A stretch of 64,000 nucleotides of DNA from Lachnospiraceae bacterium (GCA_017612555.1 JAGAFR010000053.1:62001-126000), one strand, 5' to 3'; positions 14,042-23,099 are shown, numbered from the stretch's first letter. Notes: generated by a model from the sequence alone, not told the origin. A program made the numbers and translations.

Positions 14042-14683
14042 ATGCAAGACTACAAAAAGATCGATCACAGCAAGAATAAGGATGTTGTTCTTCGTTACAT
14101 CCCGGGGCACTTCATCACACCCAACTCGCATGTCAATTACTACATGGATCTTAGCGACATGAAAGCAAGACAGCGCGAGGCAAGAGCCACGGGCGAAGAA
14201 CTTGCGGATCTGTATCTGGCTTCCGATGTCATTGATACTATACTCTGCCTTAACGGCACCGAGATAGTCGGTGCATACATGGCGAACAAACTTACAAAGG
14301 CCGGGATAATCTCAGCCAATCGCCACCAGACGATGTACATCACCAGTCCCGAATACAACATAAGCGGACAGATGATGTTCCGCGAGAACAATCAGCATAT
14401 GATAAAGGGCAAGAAAGTTCTGGTGCTCATAGACACTGCTACAACAGGAAGCACTTTAAAGAGCGCGGTAGGATCGATCAGATTCTACGGCGGAACACCG
14501 ATCGGAATATCCGCGATCTTCTCTGTTGCAACACAGATCGACAATATCCCCATAAGATCTCTGTACTCAACAAGAGATCTTCCCGATTACGCAAGCTATG
14601 CTCAGGACAGCTGCCCGCTTTGCTCAAATGGCATTCCGGTAGATGCGATATGTAACGGATTCGGTTATTCTTCGATCCAGTAA
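14042..14683 (+). CDS. Type I phosphoribosyltransferase-like protein (PyrE-like)
   Basis: The 213-residue protein contains KVLVLIDTATTGSTLKSAV, a PRPP-binding loop of type I phosphoribosyltransferases (hydrophobic strand, acidic residue, TTGxT). The acidic pair is reduced to a single Asp. The C-terminal tail has CPLCSNGIPVDAIC, a CxxC pair absent from ordinary orotate phosphoribosyltransferase. It starts after AGGAGGGG. No pyrimidine gene is adjacent, so substrate is unknown. It is one of only two plus-strand coding segments in the window. Confidence 0.75.
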   Translation: MQDYKKIDHSKNKDVVLRYIPGHFITPNSHVNYYMDLSDMKARQREARATGEELADLYLASDVIDTILCLNGTEIVGAYMANKLTKAGIISANRHQTMYITSPEYNISGQMMFRENNQHMIKGKKVLVLIDTATTGSTLKSAVGSIRFYGGTPIGISAIFSVATQIDNIPIRSLYSTRDLPDYASYAQDSCPLCSNGIPVDAICNGFGYSSIQ

Positions 14684-14708
14684 GCATTAACGATCAGTAC
14701 AAACTCAA

Positions 14709-14737
14709 AACCGCTCAAGCGTTATGCCTGAGCGGTT
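14709..14737 (+). terminator. Terminator of the phosphoribosyltransferase-like gene
   Basis: AACCGCTCA and TGAGCGGTT form a 9-bp stem around an 11-base loop, followed by TTTTC on the plus strand. The complementary strand ends in AAAA before the stem, so it may also act on the minus-strand tRNA-Trp transcript. Confidence 0.8.
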
Positions 14738-14746
14738 TTCTTATTA

Positions 14747-14817
14747 CAGGGGACGAGAGAATCGAACTCCCACCAAAGGTTTTGGAGACCCCTATCATAC
14801 CATTTGACCAGTCCCCT
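14747..14817 (-). tRNA. tRNA-Trp (anticodon CCA)
   Basis: The 71-base cloverleaf has acceptor AGGGGAC/GTCCCCT, a short D-arm, anticodon loop CTCCAAA (CCA) and T-arm GGGAG-TTCGATT-CTCTC. The anticodon stem has two G-T pairs. CCA is not encoded. Confidence 0.9.
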
Positions 14818-14827
14818 TTAACAATAT

Positions 14828-14852
14828 AATAGGCGGCCGATGACCGCCTATT
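14828..14852. terminator. Hairpin between flagellin-like gene and tRNA-Trp
   Basis: AATAGGCGG and CCGCCTATT make a perfect 9-bp stem with a seven-base loop. On the minus strand it follows the flagellin-like stop and precedes tRNA-Trp; the T-run is poor on that strand (TATTATATTG), so termination may be partial. Confidence 0.6.
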
Positions 14853-14888
14853 CTTTATATCAAATCTTGGAGCAGGTGTCAACCTACT

Positions 14889-15650
14889 TTAGAACCTCAT
14901 TATGCCCATCGCGCGATTCTGCTCGTCCTCCTCACGCTTCTTCTGCATCATTATCTGGTACTGATTGAGCGTCTCCTGCTTCTTCTTCTCGGATACAGCC
15001 TTTGCCATGTCAAGATCCTCCAGCCTCGATCGGGATGAAAGAGTGTTCTCTGCGGCATAATCATTATATCTTATGGCAGACTCAAGTGCATTTGTCTGTG
15101 CACCCATCGAACTTCTTGATTCCGAAACCTTGGAGATCGCATCTGTTATTCTGGTAAGATCAAAATCCTTGGTCACATCAAATCCTTCAATACCAAGATC
15201 CGCAAGGGTTGAACTTACCATCTGTATCTTCTGACCCGTACCGTCCGGTTTTGTTGCAAGGTTGATATCGGCCATGCTTCCGTCAAGTATCTTCATCGTG
15301 TTGAACTCGGTACCTTTTGCAACACCTTCGATATCCGAAAGAAGCTGATCCACTTCACTCTGGATCGCACCGAGCTCCTCGCCGGTATTAAGTCCGCTGC
15401 TTGCCTTAACACCAAGCTCATATATCCTCTGAAGGCTGTCTGTGATCTGTCCGAGTGCACCGTCAGCTATGTTCAGAAGACTCTTTCCGTCCTTGGCATT
15501 GTCCGATCCGACATTAAGCCCCGTCTCCTGGCTGTTCATCTTCTGGGCAATGGTAAGCCCCGACGCATCATCAGCGGCTGAATTGATCCTCTTGCCGCTC
15601 GCTATCTGTGAATATGCATTTACCGAAGAAATCCCGTTTATTCCCGACAT
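14889..15650 (-). CDS. Flagellin-like protein (short, with unusual termini)
   Basis: The N-terminal half carries the flagellin D0/D1 signature: IASGKRINSAADDASGLTIA followed by helix-rich repeats ending in LLNIADGALGQITD. The C-terminal half has the returning helix SSMGAQTNALESAIRY. At 253 residues it is shorter than most flagellins and lacks a variable outer domain. The N-terminus begins MSGINGISSVNAYS instead of the usual MxINxN, and the C-terminus ends in a charged tail (QKKREEDEQNRAMGIMRF) instead of the conserved hydrophobic helix. It may be a minor filament subunit or a non-filament relative. The start follows AGGAGG. Confidence 0.8.
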   Translation of the reverse strand: MSGINGISSVNAYSQIASGKRINSAADDASGLTIAQKMNSQETGLNVGSDNAKDGKSLLNIADGALGQITDSLQRIYELGVKASSGLNTGEELGAIQSEVDQLLSDIEGVAKGTEFNTMKILDGSMADINLATKPDGTGQKIQMVSSTLADLGIEGFDVTKDFDLTRITDAISKVSESRSSMGAQTNALESAIRYNDYAAENTLSSRSRLEDLDMAKAVSEKKKQETLNQYQIMMQKKREEDEQNRAMGIMRF

Positions 15651-15701
15651 ACCTGTTCCTCCTTTCGGACACGCATAACATAAGCGTACTTTTGTGACAT
15701 G

Positions 15702-15730
15702 ATTGTACCACCTGCAGATGTCAATATCAA
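15702..15730 (-). promoter_or_regulatory. Sigma-A-type promoter of the flagellin-like gene
   Basis: TTGATA (15725-15730) and TACAAT (15702-15707) are spaced 17 bases apart on the minus strand, with a TGG before the -10. No sigma-28 consensus (TAAA-N15-GCCGATAA) is seen upstream, which is unusual for a flagellin-type gene. Confidence 0.65.
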
Positions 15731-15747
15731 CAGTTTTTCACGGTTTT

Positions 15748-17046
15748 TTACACTTTTTTGAGCACTATCCGTATCCTTGTTCCAAGGTCCTCCCGGGATG
15801 TTATCTCAAAATGTCCGTCATGCTTGTCTACTATCCATTTTGCAATGGAAAGTCCCAGTCCGGTACCTCCGAAGCTCCTTGCTTCATCCGAACGGTAGAA
15901 TCTTTCAAACATATGCTCCACATCGGATTCCTTCATGCCGATACCTGTGTCCTGGACCTGTATGTACACTTCCGTATCGGATCCATAACCTACCGAGAGT
16001 ATGATCTCATCCTTTTCTTTCGTGTACTTGGATGAGTTATCCACCAGTATTCGTACAGCCTGCTTGATAAGACCCTCGTCAGCCATTACATAAACAGGAT
16101 CCACCGGGCTTGAATACTTGTATATATGACTTTCGTCGATCATAAGGGATTCCTCGTATACTGTCTGCATCATCTCGCACAGATCGACTCTTTCCGGATT
16201 GATATTGGTCCTTCCCGCATCTCCTCTTGCCAGGAACAACAACTGCTCCACCAGATGTTTCATATGAGCGGATTCATTTCTTATGGCGGTTATGGATTCA
16301 TCAAGAACCTTTTCATCTTCCCGCCCCCATCTTGCCAGCATATTGGCATATCCCTCTATCACGGCGATAGGGGTCCTGAGCTCATGCGACGCATCGTTCA
16401 CAAAACGCGCCTGCTGACGGTTACTCTCACGAATACGTGCCAGAAGGCTGTTCATGGCACGTTCTATCCCCATCAGATCGGCATCACCGAATGATAATCC
16501 GGCCTCTTCCGTCGGTTCGAGGCTCGTGATCTTTTCTTCGATAAGATGGTACTTCTCGCCGGACAGTTCAATATTGGACAGAGCTTCCGCCTGTACCGCC
16601 AGTTCATCAAGAGGTGCCAGTATCCTCTTGATCCTTTTCATCTCATGCGAATATGACAACAGATCAAAAAACAATCTGATCGCGAACAGGCCCGTCGAAA
16701 AACAGACCGCAACGAACACCGGTGCAAAGATCAGTTCATCAACGATGACCGCCCCGGTTTTGGCAACGACCGTATATCTTAGTGTTGTAAGTGTTTCATA
16801 TAACTGTTGGGGACTGTTTACGGAAGCTGTGGGAGCGACAGTGATACTGCGCACTCTTTCGGTAAGCGGAATGGCAAACCCTGTCATGTATTCCCTTGCT
16901 GCCAGCCACACGATCACCATGATGACCGTAAGAAAGATCCCGGAAGTAAAATGCATTCCGATCTTGGTGCGAACGCGTTGACCCGCCAGCCTGTTTCTTA
17001 TCGAAGAAACACGCCTTTTTACGCTGCTATTCTGATTTGATGACAT
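15748..17046 (-). CDS. Sensor histidine kinase
   Basis: This 432-residue membrane kinase has two transmembrane helices (about residues 34-50 and 105-125) around a ~55-residue outer loop. It then has a linker, a HisKA helix with ASHELRTPIAVIEGYANML (phospho-accepting His) and a HATPase domain with the N box (DNSSKYT), DTGIGM and GGTGLGLSIA. The stimulus is unknown; the outer loop is too small for a classical sensor domain. The gene overlaps its response regulator by 20 bases and is third in an operon headed by a UBA-like protein gene. Confidence 0.92.
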   Translation of the reverse strand: MSSNQNSSVKRRVSSIRNRLAGQRVRTKIGMHFTSGIFLTVIMVIVWLAAREYMTGFAIPLTERVRSITVAPTASVNSPQQLYETLTTLRYTVVAKTGAVIVDELIFAPVFVAVCFSTGLFAIRLFFDLLSYSHEMKRIKRILAPLDELAVQAEALSNIELSGEKYHLIEEKITSLEPTEEAGLSFGDADLMGIERAMNSLLARIRESNRQQARFVNDASHELRTPIAVIEGYANMLARWGREDEKVLDESITAIRNESAHMKHLVEQLLFLARGDAGRTNINPERVDLCEMMQTVYEESLMIDESHIYKYSSPVDPVYVMADEGLIKQAVRILVDNSSKYTKEKDEIILSVGYGSDTEVYIQVQDTGIGMKESDVEHMFERFYRSDEARSFGGTGLGLSIAKWIVDKHDGHFEITSREDLGTRIRIVLKKV

Positions 17047-17758
17047 ATCCTACTCCTCTGACCGTTTCGATCATCCTGATATCAAAGACCTCATCGATTT
17101 TGGAACGTAAGAATCTGACATACACGTCAACAACATTGGTCTCGCCAACATAGTCGTATCCGCACACCTTTTCAAGAAGTGTATCTCTTGTAAGTACTAT
17201 ATCCTGATTGGTGAGAAAGACTTTCAGCATCTCAAATTCCCTGTTTGTCAGGGTTATCTCTTTGCCGTCATATGTTACACGATGCTTCTTCTCATCAAGA
17301 ACAAGGCTCTTCCACCTGTGTATCCCGTTTTCCCTGTCCGTCTCGCGTGTATCCTTCGAACCATCCGCATCGCTTCCCGAACCGGCGTTTCCCACCGGAT
17401 GAAGCTTGAGTGCCACTCTGACTCTTGCAAGGAGTTCCTCGATCGCAAACGGTTTGGTTATATAGTCTACCGCTCCGGCATCAAGTCCGGACACCTTATC
17501 CATGACGGCATCCCTGGCCGTAAGCAGTATGACGGGAGACTTACTCGGATTTCCGAGTCTGCGCAAAACTTCCAGGCCGTTCAGGCCCGGAAGCATTATA
17601 TCAAGCAGTATCAGATCATACGTGTTATCCGTAGCAAGCTGAAGCGCCTCGCGCCCGTCACCGCTCTTTGTTACCTCATAACCTTCATGGATCAGTTCAA
17701 GTTCCACGAAACGTGCCAGCTTTTCTTCATCTTCAACTATCAAAATATGCGGTATCAT
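17027..17758 (-). CDS. OmpR/PhoB-family response regulator
   Basis: The 243-residue protein has a receiver domain with DLILLDIMLPG (phosphorylated Asp near residue 53) and Lys in TKPF. It has a Ser/Gly/Asp-rich linker near residues 125-145 and a winged-helix DNA-binding domain with TNREFEMLKVFL and VDVYVRFLRSKID. The linker is longer than usual. It is translationally coupled to the UBA-like gene upstream (ATGA overlap) and the kinase downstream. Confidence 0.93.
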   Translation of the reverse strand: MIPHILIVEDEEKLARFVELELIHEGYEVTKSGDGREALQLATDNTYDLILLDIMLPGLNGLEVLRRLGNPSKSPVILLTARDAVMDKVSGLDAGAVDYITKPFAIEELLARVRVALKLHPVGNAGSGSDADGSKDTRETDRENGIHRWKSLVLDEKKHRVTYDGKEITLTNREFEMLKVFLTNQDIVLTRDTLLEKVCGYDYVGETNVVDVYVRFLRSKIDEVFDIRMIETVRGVGYVIKSE

Positions 17759-18264
17759 AATTTATTGTATTCCTCTTTTACCTTTTCGGCAGCCTCGGAA
17801 GCTTTATCACACACATCATTTGCAAGTTTCATCTTGTCTTCTCCCTGAAAGCTGTACCTGCATCCGAAGAACAGCGCAAGGACCATAAGGACAAGTGTTA
17901 TATGCCATGTGAAGATGAGGATCAGGATGAACACCCATATCGGGATATTAACGATGTTCTCATCATTTCGCTCGATAACAAAATAGTTCTCACAGGACTT
18001 ATGCCACAGAGCCTTTACCTTGTCGGTGAACGCATTGCCACGCTTTTTCTCTTCCTTCTTCTCCGGCTGATCCACAACGATCAGATCCGTAGCTTCATTC
18101 TTCGTGGAAAAGCTCTCCGTTCTCGTTTCGGCTTTTCCCTGCTTCTCAAGGAGGATCATCGCATCAAGAAGATCGCCGTTTGCCTCTTCAAGTGCCGCTT
18201 TTGCTTCCTCGAATGTTACGTTTGCTTTTTCCCTAAGCTTTTCTACCTTTTCAAAAGTATCCAT
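17755..18264 (-). CDS. DUF4342-like UBA/TS-N domain membrane protein
   Basis: Residues 1-45 (EKVEKLREKANVTFEEAKAA then LEEANGDLLDAMILLEKQG) form a UBA/EF-Ts-N-like three-helix domain of the DUF4342 type. A charged linker follows, then one or two transmembrane helices around residues 110-140, then a helical tail (CDKASEAAEKVKEEYNKL). The ATG at 18262-18264 is preferred over a longer frame because the domain starts here. DUF4342 function is not established. Its four-base overlap with the response-regulator gene suggests a role as accessory component of the two-component system. Confidence 0.75.
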   Translation of the reverse strand: MDTFEKVEKLREKANVTFEEAKAALEEANGDLLDAMILLEKQGKAETRTESFSTKNEATDLIVVDQPEKKEEKKRGNAFTDKVKALWHKSCENYFVIERNDENIVNIPIWVFILILIFTWHITLVLMVLALFFGCRYSFQGEDKMKLANDVCDKASEAAEKVKEEYNKL

Positions 18265-18378
18265 TTCTCTACCAACCTTTCTGTACTGTCTCCTGTAACA
18301 GGTCGCTTGTTGCAACCTTATGTCAGGGATGATACAGAATGTTTCTTAATTCATCTTTTAGGATAGATTAAAAAAGCA

Positions 18379-20148
18379 TTAAACATTTTCAACGTCTGCT
18401 TCGATGATCGAAATATGCACATCATCAAGCTGTTTTTTGTCTACGGTTGACGGTGCACCCATCATTACATCCATGGCCATCTTGTTCATCGGGAACGGGA
18501 TTATCTCACGGATACTCTCCTCACCCGCGATCAGCATGATCATCCTGTCGACTCCCGGAGCGATACCCGCATGCGGCGGAGCCCCGTAGCAGAATGCATT
18601 GTACATTGCCGGGAACTTGGCCTTGACGTCTTCTTCTCCCAGGCCGACAAGCGAAAAAGCTTTCACCATTATCTCCGGATCATGGTTTCTTACGGCACCG
18701 GATGACAGCTCAACGCCGTTACATACAAGATCATACTGATATGCCAGTATCGAAAGCGGATCGCTCTCCTCAAGCGCCTTCATGCCGCCCTGAGGCATCG
18801 AGAACGGGTTATGACAGAATTCCAGCTCTCCTGATTCCTCTCCTATCTCATACATGGGAAAATCAACTATCCAGCAGAATTCATAGCAGTCCTTTTTCAT
18901 GTGTCCTTCCGCAGCTGCGCCGAGGAGCTTTCGAAGCGCCCCCGCGGTCTTAAGTGCATCCGACTTCTTACCGGCACTAAGACCGACAAAACATCCGCTC
19001 TTAAGTGACAGCTCTTTTATTACTCCATCCTTTTTATCCTGCAGGAACTTTGCTATACCGCCGACGATCTCGCCGTTTTCGTCGATCTTGAACCAATACG
19101 ACTTATTCCCGCTGATCACTTCCGTATCCGCGATGATCTTATCTATGACTTTCCTCGTTGCGTTAAAATCATCAACAACGATCGCTTCAACAGTCTGACC
19201 GCTAAAAGGTTCAAAACCGATACCCTGCATCAGATCCGAAACATCCTTGAGCACCAGATCAATGCGCAGATCGGGCTTGTCCGAACCGTACGTCTCCATT
19301 GCTTCGGTATATGAGATCCTCTTAAACGGTGCCGAAGAAGCCGTGTGATATACTCCGTATTTGGCAAATATCGGCGGAAGCACGTCCTCCATTACCGCGA
19401 ACACATCCTCCTGTCCTGCAAACGCCATCTCCATATCGAGCTGATAGAACTCTCCGGGAGACCTGTCCGCTCTTGCATCCTCATCCCTGAAGCATGGTGC
19501 TATCTGGAAATATCTGTCAAATCCGCTTGTCATCAGGATCTGCTTAAACTGCTGAGGAGCCTGCGGAAGCGCATAGAATTTTCCCGGATGGTTTCTTGAA
19601 GGCACAAGATAATCCCTTGCTCCCTCGGGAGACGAACACGTCAGTATCGGCGTTGTGATCTCGAGAAAATCATGCGCTGTCATGCTGTTTCGAAGTTCAG
19701 ATACTATCCTGCTCCGAAGAACGATCTTATCACGGACTTCGGGATTACGAAGGTCCAGATAACGATATTTGAGTCTGACCGATTCATCAGCCTCTTTTGA
19801 CCTGTTTATCTCAAACGGCAGCTCATTGTATATGCACTTGCCGAGCACTTCTATACTCTCAGGTACGACTTCTATCTCACCCGTGGGGATGTTACCGTTC
19901 TTGTTGGATCTTTCTCTGACGGTACCCGTTACCGACAGGGTAGATTCATTGTTGACCCCGGCCAGACTGTTCATCATTTCCTCGGTCTCTACAACCACCT
20001 GTGTGACACCGTAGAAATCCCGAAGTATCAGAAAACCGAGATTCTTGCTCACCTTTCTCATGTTATCGTACCAGCCGACGATCGTAACCTTTTCTCCAAC
20101 GTTTTCGAGCCTCAGCTGACTGCAGTTATGTGTTCTTGATTGTGTCAT
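18379..20148 (-). CDS. aspS: Aspartyl-tRNA synthetase
   Basis: The 589-residue class II synthetase has an N-terminal OB anticodon-binding domain (VGWYDNMRKVSKNLGFLILR). Motif 2 has FRDEDARADRSPGEFYQLD, an inserted GAD domain follows, and motif 3 is GIAPGVDRMIMLIAGEESIR. It charges tRNA-Asp with aspartate in the cytoplasm. Length and architecture are those of bacterial-type AspRS. Whether it also charges tRNA-Asn cannot be judged from here. GAGGT lies before the ATG. Confidence 0.97.
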   Translation of the reverse strand: MTQSRTHNCSQLRLENVGEKVTIVGWYDNMRKVSKNLGFLILRDFYGVTQVVVETEEMMNSLAGVNNESTLSVTGTVRERSNKNGNIPTGEIEVVPESIEVLGKCIYNELPFEINRSKEADESVRLKYRYLDLRNPEVRDKIVLRSRIVSELRNSMTAHDFLEITTPILTCSSPEGARDYLVPSRNHPGKFYALPQAPQQFKQILMTSGFDRYFQIAPCFRDEDARADRSPGEFYQLDMEMAFAGQEDVFAVMEDVLPPIFAKYGVYHTASSAPFKRISYTEAMETYGSDKPDLRIDLVLKDVSDLMQGIGFEPFSGQTVEAIVVDDFNATRKVIDKIIADTEVISGNKSYWFKIDENGEIVGGIAKFLQDKKDGVIKELSLKSGCFVGLSAGKKSDALKTAGALRKLLGAAAEGHMKKDCYEFCWIVDFPMYEIGEESGELEFCHNPFSMPQGGMKALEESDPLSILAYQYDLVCNGVELSSGAVRNHDPEIMVKAFSLVGLGEEDVKAKFPAMYNAFCYGAPPHAGIAPGVDRMIMLIAGEESIREIIPFPMNKMAMDVMMGAPSTVDKKQLDDVHISIIEADVENV

Positions 20149-20183
20149 GGTATACCTCGTTTCATTTTTATATTATGCTACAT

Positions 20184-20289
20184 CTAGTGCTGTCTTTATC
20201 AAGGTCGCTCGCCCATTTAGGTCGGCTTCGCCGAAGGCCTCGCGGTGCAGCACCAGGTTCCTCCCGTAAACGGGTCCCTCCTAGTGCTG
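20184..20289. repeat. Hairpin-rich 88-bp segment bounded by 9-bp direct repeats
   Basis: CTAGTGCTG occurs at 20184-20192 and again at 20281-20289; the second copy spans the trkH stop codon. The 88 bases between are GC-rich compared with the flanks and contain two foldable stretches: GGCTTCGCCGAAGGCC, and an imperfect inverted repeat (GCAGCACCAGG ... CCTAGTGCTGC) enclosing CCCGTAAACGGG. This could be a small non-autonomous insertion with target duplication, or a structured 3' element of the trkH mRNA. Confidence 0.5.
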
Positions 20290-21723
20290 CCGCTTATATG
20301 TCATCGGAAGGAACAGGAGGAGCATCGGGAACAGTTCCAGTCTTCCCGCAAGCATGTCAAACATAAGAACATACTTGGAAAAGATTGAGAATTCCGAATA
20401 ATTCCCGCATGGTCCTACCATCTCAAGTCCCGGACCTATATTGTTAAATGTCGCTATGACAGAAGTTACCGTAGTGGTAAAGTCCTTGCCGTCGAGTGCC
20501 ACGAGAAGAATGGATGCGGCAAATATAGTCGAATATGTCAGAAAGTAGACATTGATCCCTCGAAGAACTGCATGTTCTATAGGCTTTCCTTCAAATTTCA
20601 GTATCTTGACGCTCCTCGGATGAACAAAATGCTCCAGTTCCTTGCGGATCGTCTTGAAGCCTATCATGATACGGCTGACCTTGATACCTCCGGCTGTGGA
20701 ACCGGCACAGCCTCCGACGAACATTACAAGAAGCATCATTATCTTGGAAAAGTTGGGCCATTTGTCAAAATCCGAAACGGCAAATCCGGTGGTCGTCATG
20801 ACGGATGCCACGTTGAAAAAACTGTGCCTTAAGACTTCACCTACACTTCCGAATACATTTCGGATATTTATCGCGACAGCTATCGTCGCAACTGCATATA
20901 TCCCGAGATATGACAGAACTTCCTCGGACCTGATCGCATCCCTCCACTTGCGCGCAACAAGGAGGAAATAAACGTTAAAGTTCGCTCCGCATATGATCAT
21001 GAAGACCGTGATGATGATCTGCTGCAGCGGCGTATAGATAAAACAGCCGCTGTTCCGTATGGCAAATCCTCCGGTCCCGACCGTTCCGAAAGAGATCACG
21101 CTGGACTCATATACCGACATTCCGGAAAGGATCAGCGCTATTATCTCGGCGAATGTTATCGCTATATAAAGCTGGTACAGTATCTTTGCGGTTGTTTTTA
21201 CTTTGGGAACAAGCTTTCCCACCGACGGACCCGGGCTTTCAGCCCTCATAAGATATATGCTGTCGCCGGCAGCCTCGGGAAGGATAGCAAGAACAAAAAC
21301 CAGTATTCCCATTCCGCCTACCCAGTGAGTAAAGCTCCTCCAGAACAGTATGCCTTTCGGAAGGCTTTCAACCTCGGTAAGTATACTGGCACCTGTTGTG
21401 GTAAAGCCGGAGATCGTCTCAAACAACGCATCGGTAAATCCCACATGATCTGCACAGATGCAAAGAGGGAGCGCTCCGAATACGGACATGAAGATCCAGC
21501 TGAGACCAACAGCCATTATCCCCTCTCTTGTATAGAACGACATATTTGCGGGATGCTTTCTGCTGAGAAGATATCCCGCGATGAAAGTCGCAAGAGCACA
21601 GGCGGCTGTAACAAATCCCGATCTTTCCCGATATATGAGCGAAACAAGAGAAGGCAGTATCATCAGCACAGCCTCTATACGCAGGACTCTGCCGACAAAA
21701 TATGCCACCATTTTTTTATTCAT
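20281..21723 (-). CDS. trkH: Potassium uptake protein TrkH
   Basis: The 480-residue membrane protein has the four pore-loop filter segments of the SKT superfamily: SGFTTTGAS, GTVGTGGF, VMTTTGFAV and FNNIGPG. TrkH is the ion-conducting subunit of the Trk/Ktr K+ uptake system, gated by the RCK protein TrkA. The gene overlaps trkA by ATGA, so both subunits are made together. The stop codon coincides with the start of the repeat described at 20184-20289. Confidence 0.95.
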   Translation of the reverse strand: MNKKMVAYFVGRVLRIEAVLMILPSLVSLIYRERSGFVTAACALATFIAGYLLSRKHPANMSFYTREGIMAVGLSWIFMSVFGALPLCICADHVGFTDALFETISGFTTTGASILTEVESLPKGILFWRSFTHWVGGMGILVFVLAILPEAAGDSIYLMRAESPGPSVGKLVPKVKTTAKILYQLYIAITFAEIIALILSGMSVYESSVISFGTVGTGGFAIRNSGCFIYTPLQQIIITVFMIICGANFNVYFLLVARKWRDAIRSEEVLSYLGIYAVATIAVAINIRNVFGSVGEVLRHSFFNVASVMTTTGFAVSDFDKWPNFSKIMMLLVMFVGGCAGSTAGGIKVSRIMIGFKTIRKELEHFVHPRSVKILKFEGKPIEHAVLRGINVYFLTYSTIFAASILLVALDGKDFTTTVTSVIATFNNIGPGLEMVGPCGNYSEFSIFSKYVLMFDMLAGRLELFPMLLLFLPMTYKRQH

Positions 21724-23078
21724 GCAAGAATATCCTCCAGATCGTTGATCACGCGGCCTGCGCTGACTATCACGACCAGATCATCCTTTTCTATCGTGCT
21801 CTGACCGCTGGGGATTATGACTGTCTTATCCCTGGTTATGCACGCTATTATCACGTCAGGCTTAAGCGACAGCTCCATAAGAGGCTTACCCACAACTCCC
21901 GAATCATTTCTTACGCGAAATTCAAGAGCCTCTGCCCTGCCCTTTGCTATCTTGTAGAGCGTCTCAACATTACTGCCCTTTCTGTTGCTGAGCGCACGAA
22001 CGAATCTGACGATATTGTCACTTGTGATGCTGTTGGGATTGATGATGCTTCCTATATCGAGTCCCGCGATCACATCCTCAAATGTGATCCTGTTTATCTT
22101 GGTCAGGAGCTTAGCGTTGCTCATGCTTTTTTCATGAAGCGCCAGCAGGATGTTTTCCTCGTCGATCCCGGTAAAATTCCCGATGGCATCAACAACTTCC
22201 ACACCTTCTTCATCAAGAAGCTTCTTATCCGTTCCGTCACCGTTTATGATCACGGTCTTCGGAAGCATTTCGGACAGTTCCTGGCATCTTGCAAAATCCT
22301 GCTCTATGATCTTGACGCTTATCTTGGTCTCTTCAAGCTTCTTGGCAACGTAATAGCTCATCATCCCGCCGCCTATAAGCATTATCGACTTGACCGAATT
22401 GGATATCCTGGCTCCGCTTGCCTTAAAGAAAGCAAGCGCTACGGAATGCGGTGCGATAAAAGACACTATATCACCGGCAACAAGAGCGAAATCTCCGTGT
22501 GGTATGTGAAGTCCCTCTCCGCGCTCAACCGTGCAGATAAGGACTTTGCAATGCAGCTTTGAATCTATTTCGGAAAGTCTGATCCCATCAAGCGCAGAAT
22601 TCGAAGGAACGCTTATCTTGATAAGCTCCACACGCCCTCTTGCGAACGTATCGACCTTCATGGCGGAAGGGAACTTGATTATCCTTGCGATCTCGGAAGC
22701 TGCAGCAAGTTCCGGATTAATGACCATGGACAGGTTAAGTTCATCCCTGATATAACGCATCTCATTGTAGTACTCGGGATCACGTATCCTGGCTATGGTC
22801 TGGCAGTTGCCGGCTTTCTTGGCGATAAGGCAGCATAAAAGGTTCAGTTCATCGGAATTGGTAGTTGCGATAAGAATGTCAGAATCCTGTACCCCCGCCT
22901 CACGCTGCGTGGAAATGCTGGCACCGTTTCCTTCAACACCCATGACATCGATCCTGTCGGACAGATATTTAAGCTTTTCCCAATGTCTGTCGATTATCGT
23001 GATGTCATGACCTTCCTGATTAAGATGTTCGGCAAGCGTGGATCCGACTTTACCGCAACCGACTATGATGATCTTCAT
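21720..23078 (-). CDS. trkA: Potassium uptake regulatory protein TrkA
   Basis: The 452-residue cytoplasmic protein contains two RCK units, each with a Rossmann nucleotide-binding domain (MKIIIVGCGKVGSTLAEHL near residue 1, IMLIGGGMMSYYVAKKLE near residue 230) and a TrkA-C domain. It binds NAD(H) or ATP and gates TrkH. The ATG at 23076-23078 has GAGG upstream and starts the Rossmann fold; the longer open frame to 23327 reads through a terminator and is not credible. Confidence 0.95.
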   Translation of the reverse strand: MKIIIVGCGKVGSTLAEHLNQEGHDITIIDRHWEKLKYLSDRIDVMGVEGNGASISTQREAGVQDSDILIATTNSDELNLLCCLIAKKAGNCQTIARIRDPEYYNEMRYIRDELNLSMVINPELAAASEIARIIKFPSAMKVDTFARGRVELIKISVPSNSALDGIRLSEIDSKLHCKVLICTVERGEGLHIPHGDFALVAGDIVSFIAPHSVALAFFKASGARISNSVKSIMLIGGGMMSYYVAKKLEETKISVKIIEQDFARCQELSEMLPKTVIINGDGTDKKLLDEEGVEVVDAIGNFTGIDEENILLALHEKSMSNAKLLTKINRITFEDVIAGLDIGSIINPNSITSDNIVRFVRALSNRKGSNVETLYKIAKGRAEALEFRVRNDSGVVGKPLMELSLKPDVIIACITRDKTVIIPSGQSTIEKDDLVVIVSAGRVINDLEDILA

Positions 23079-23099
23079 TATATACCTCACAAAAAATTG

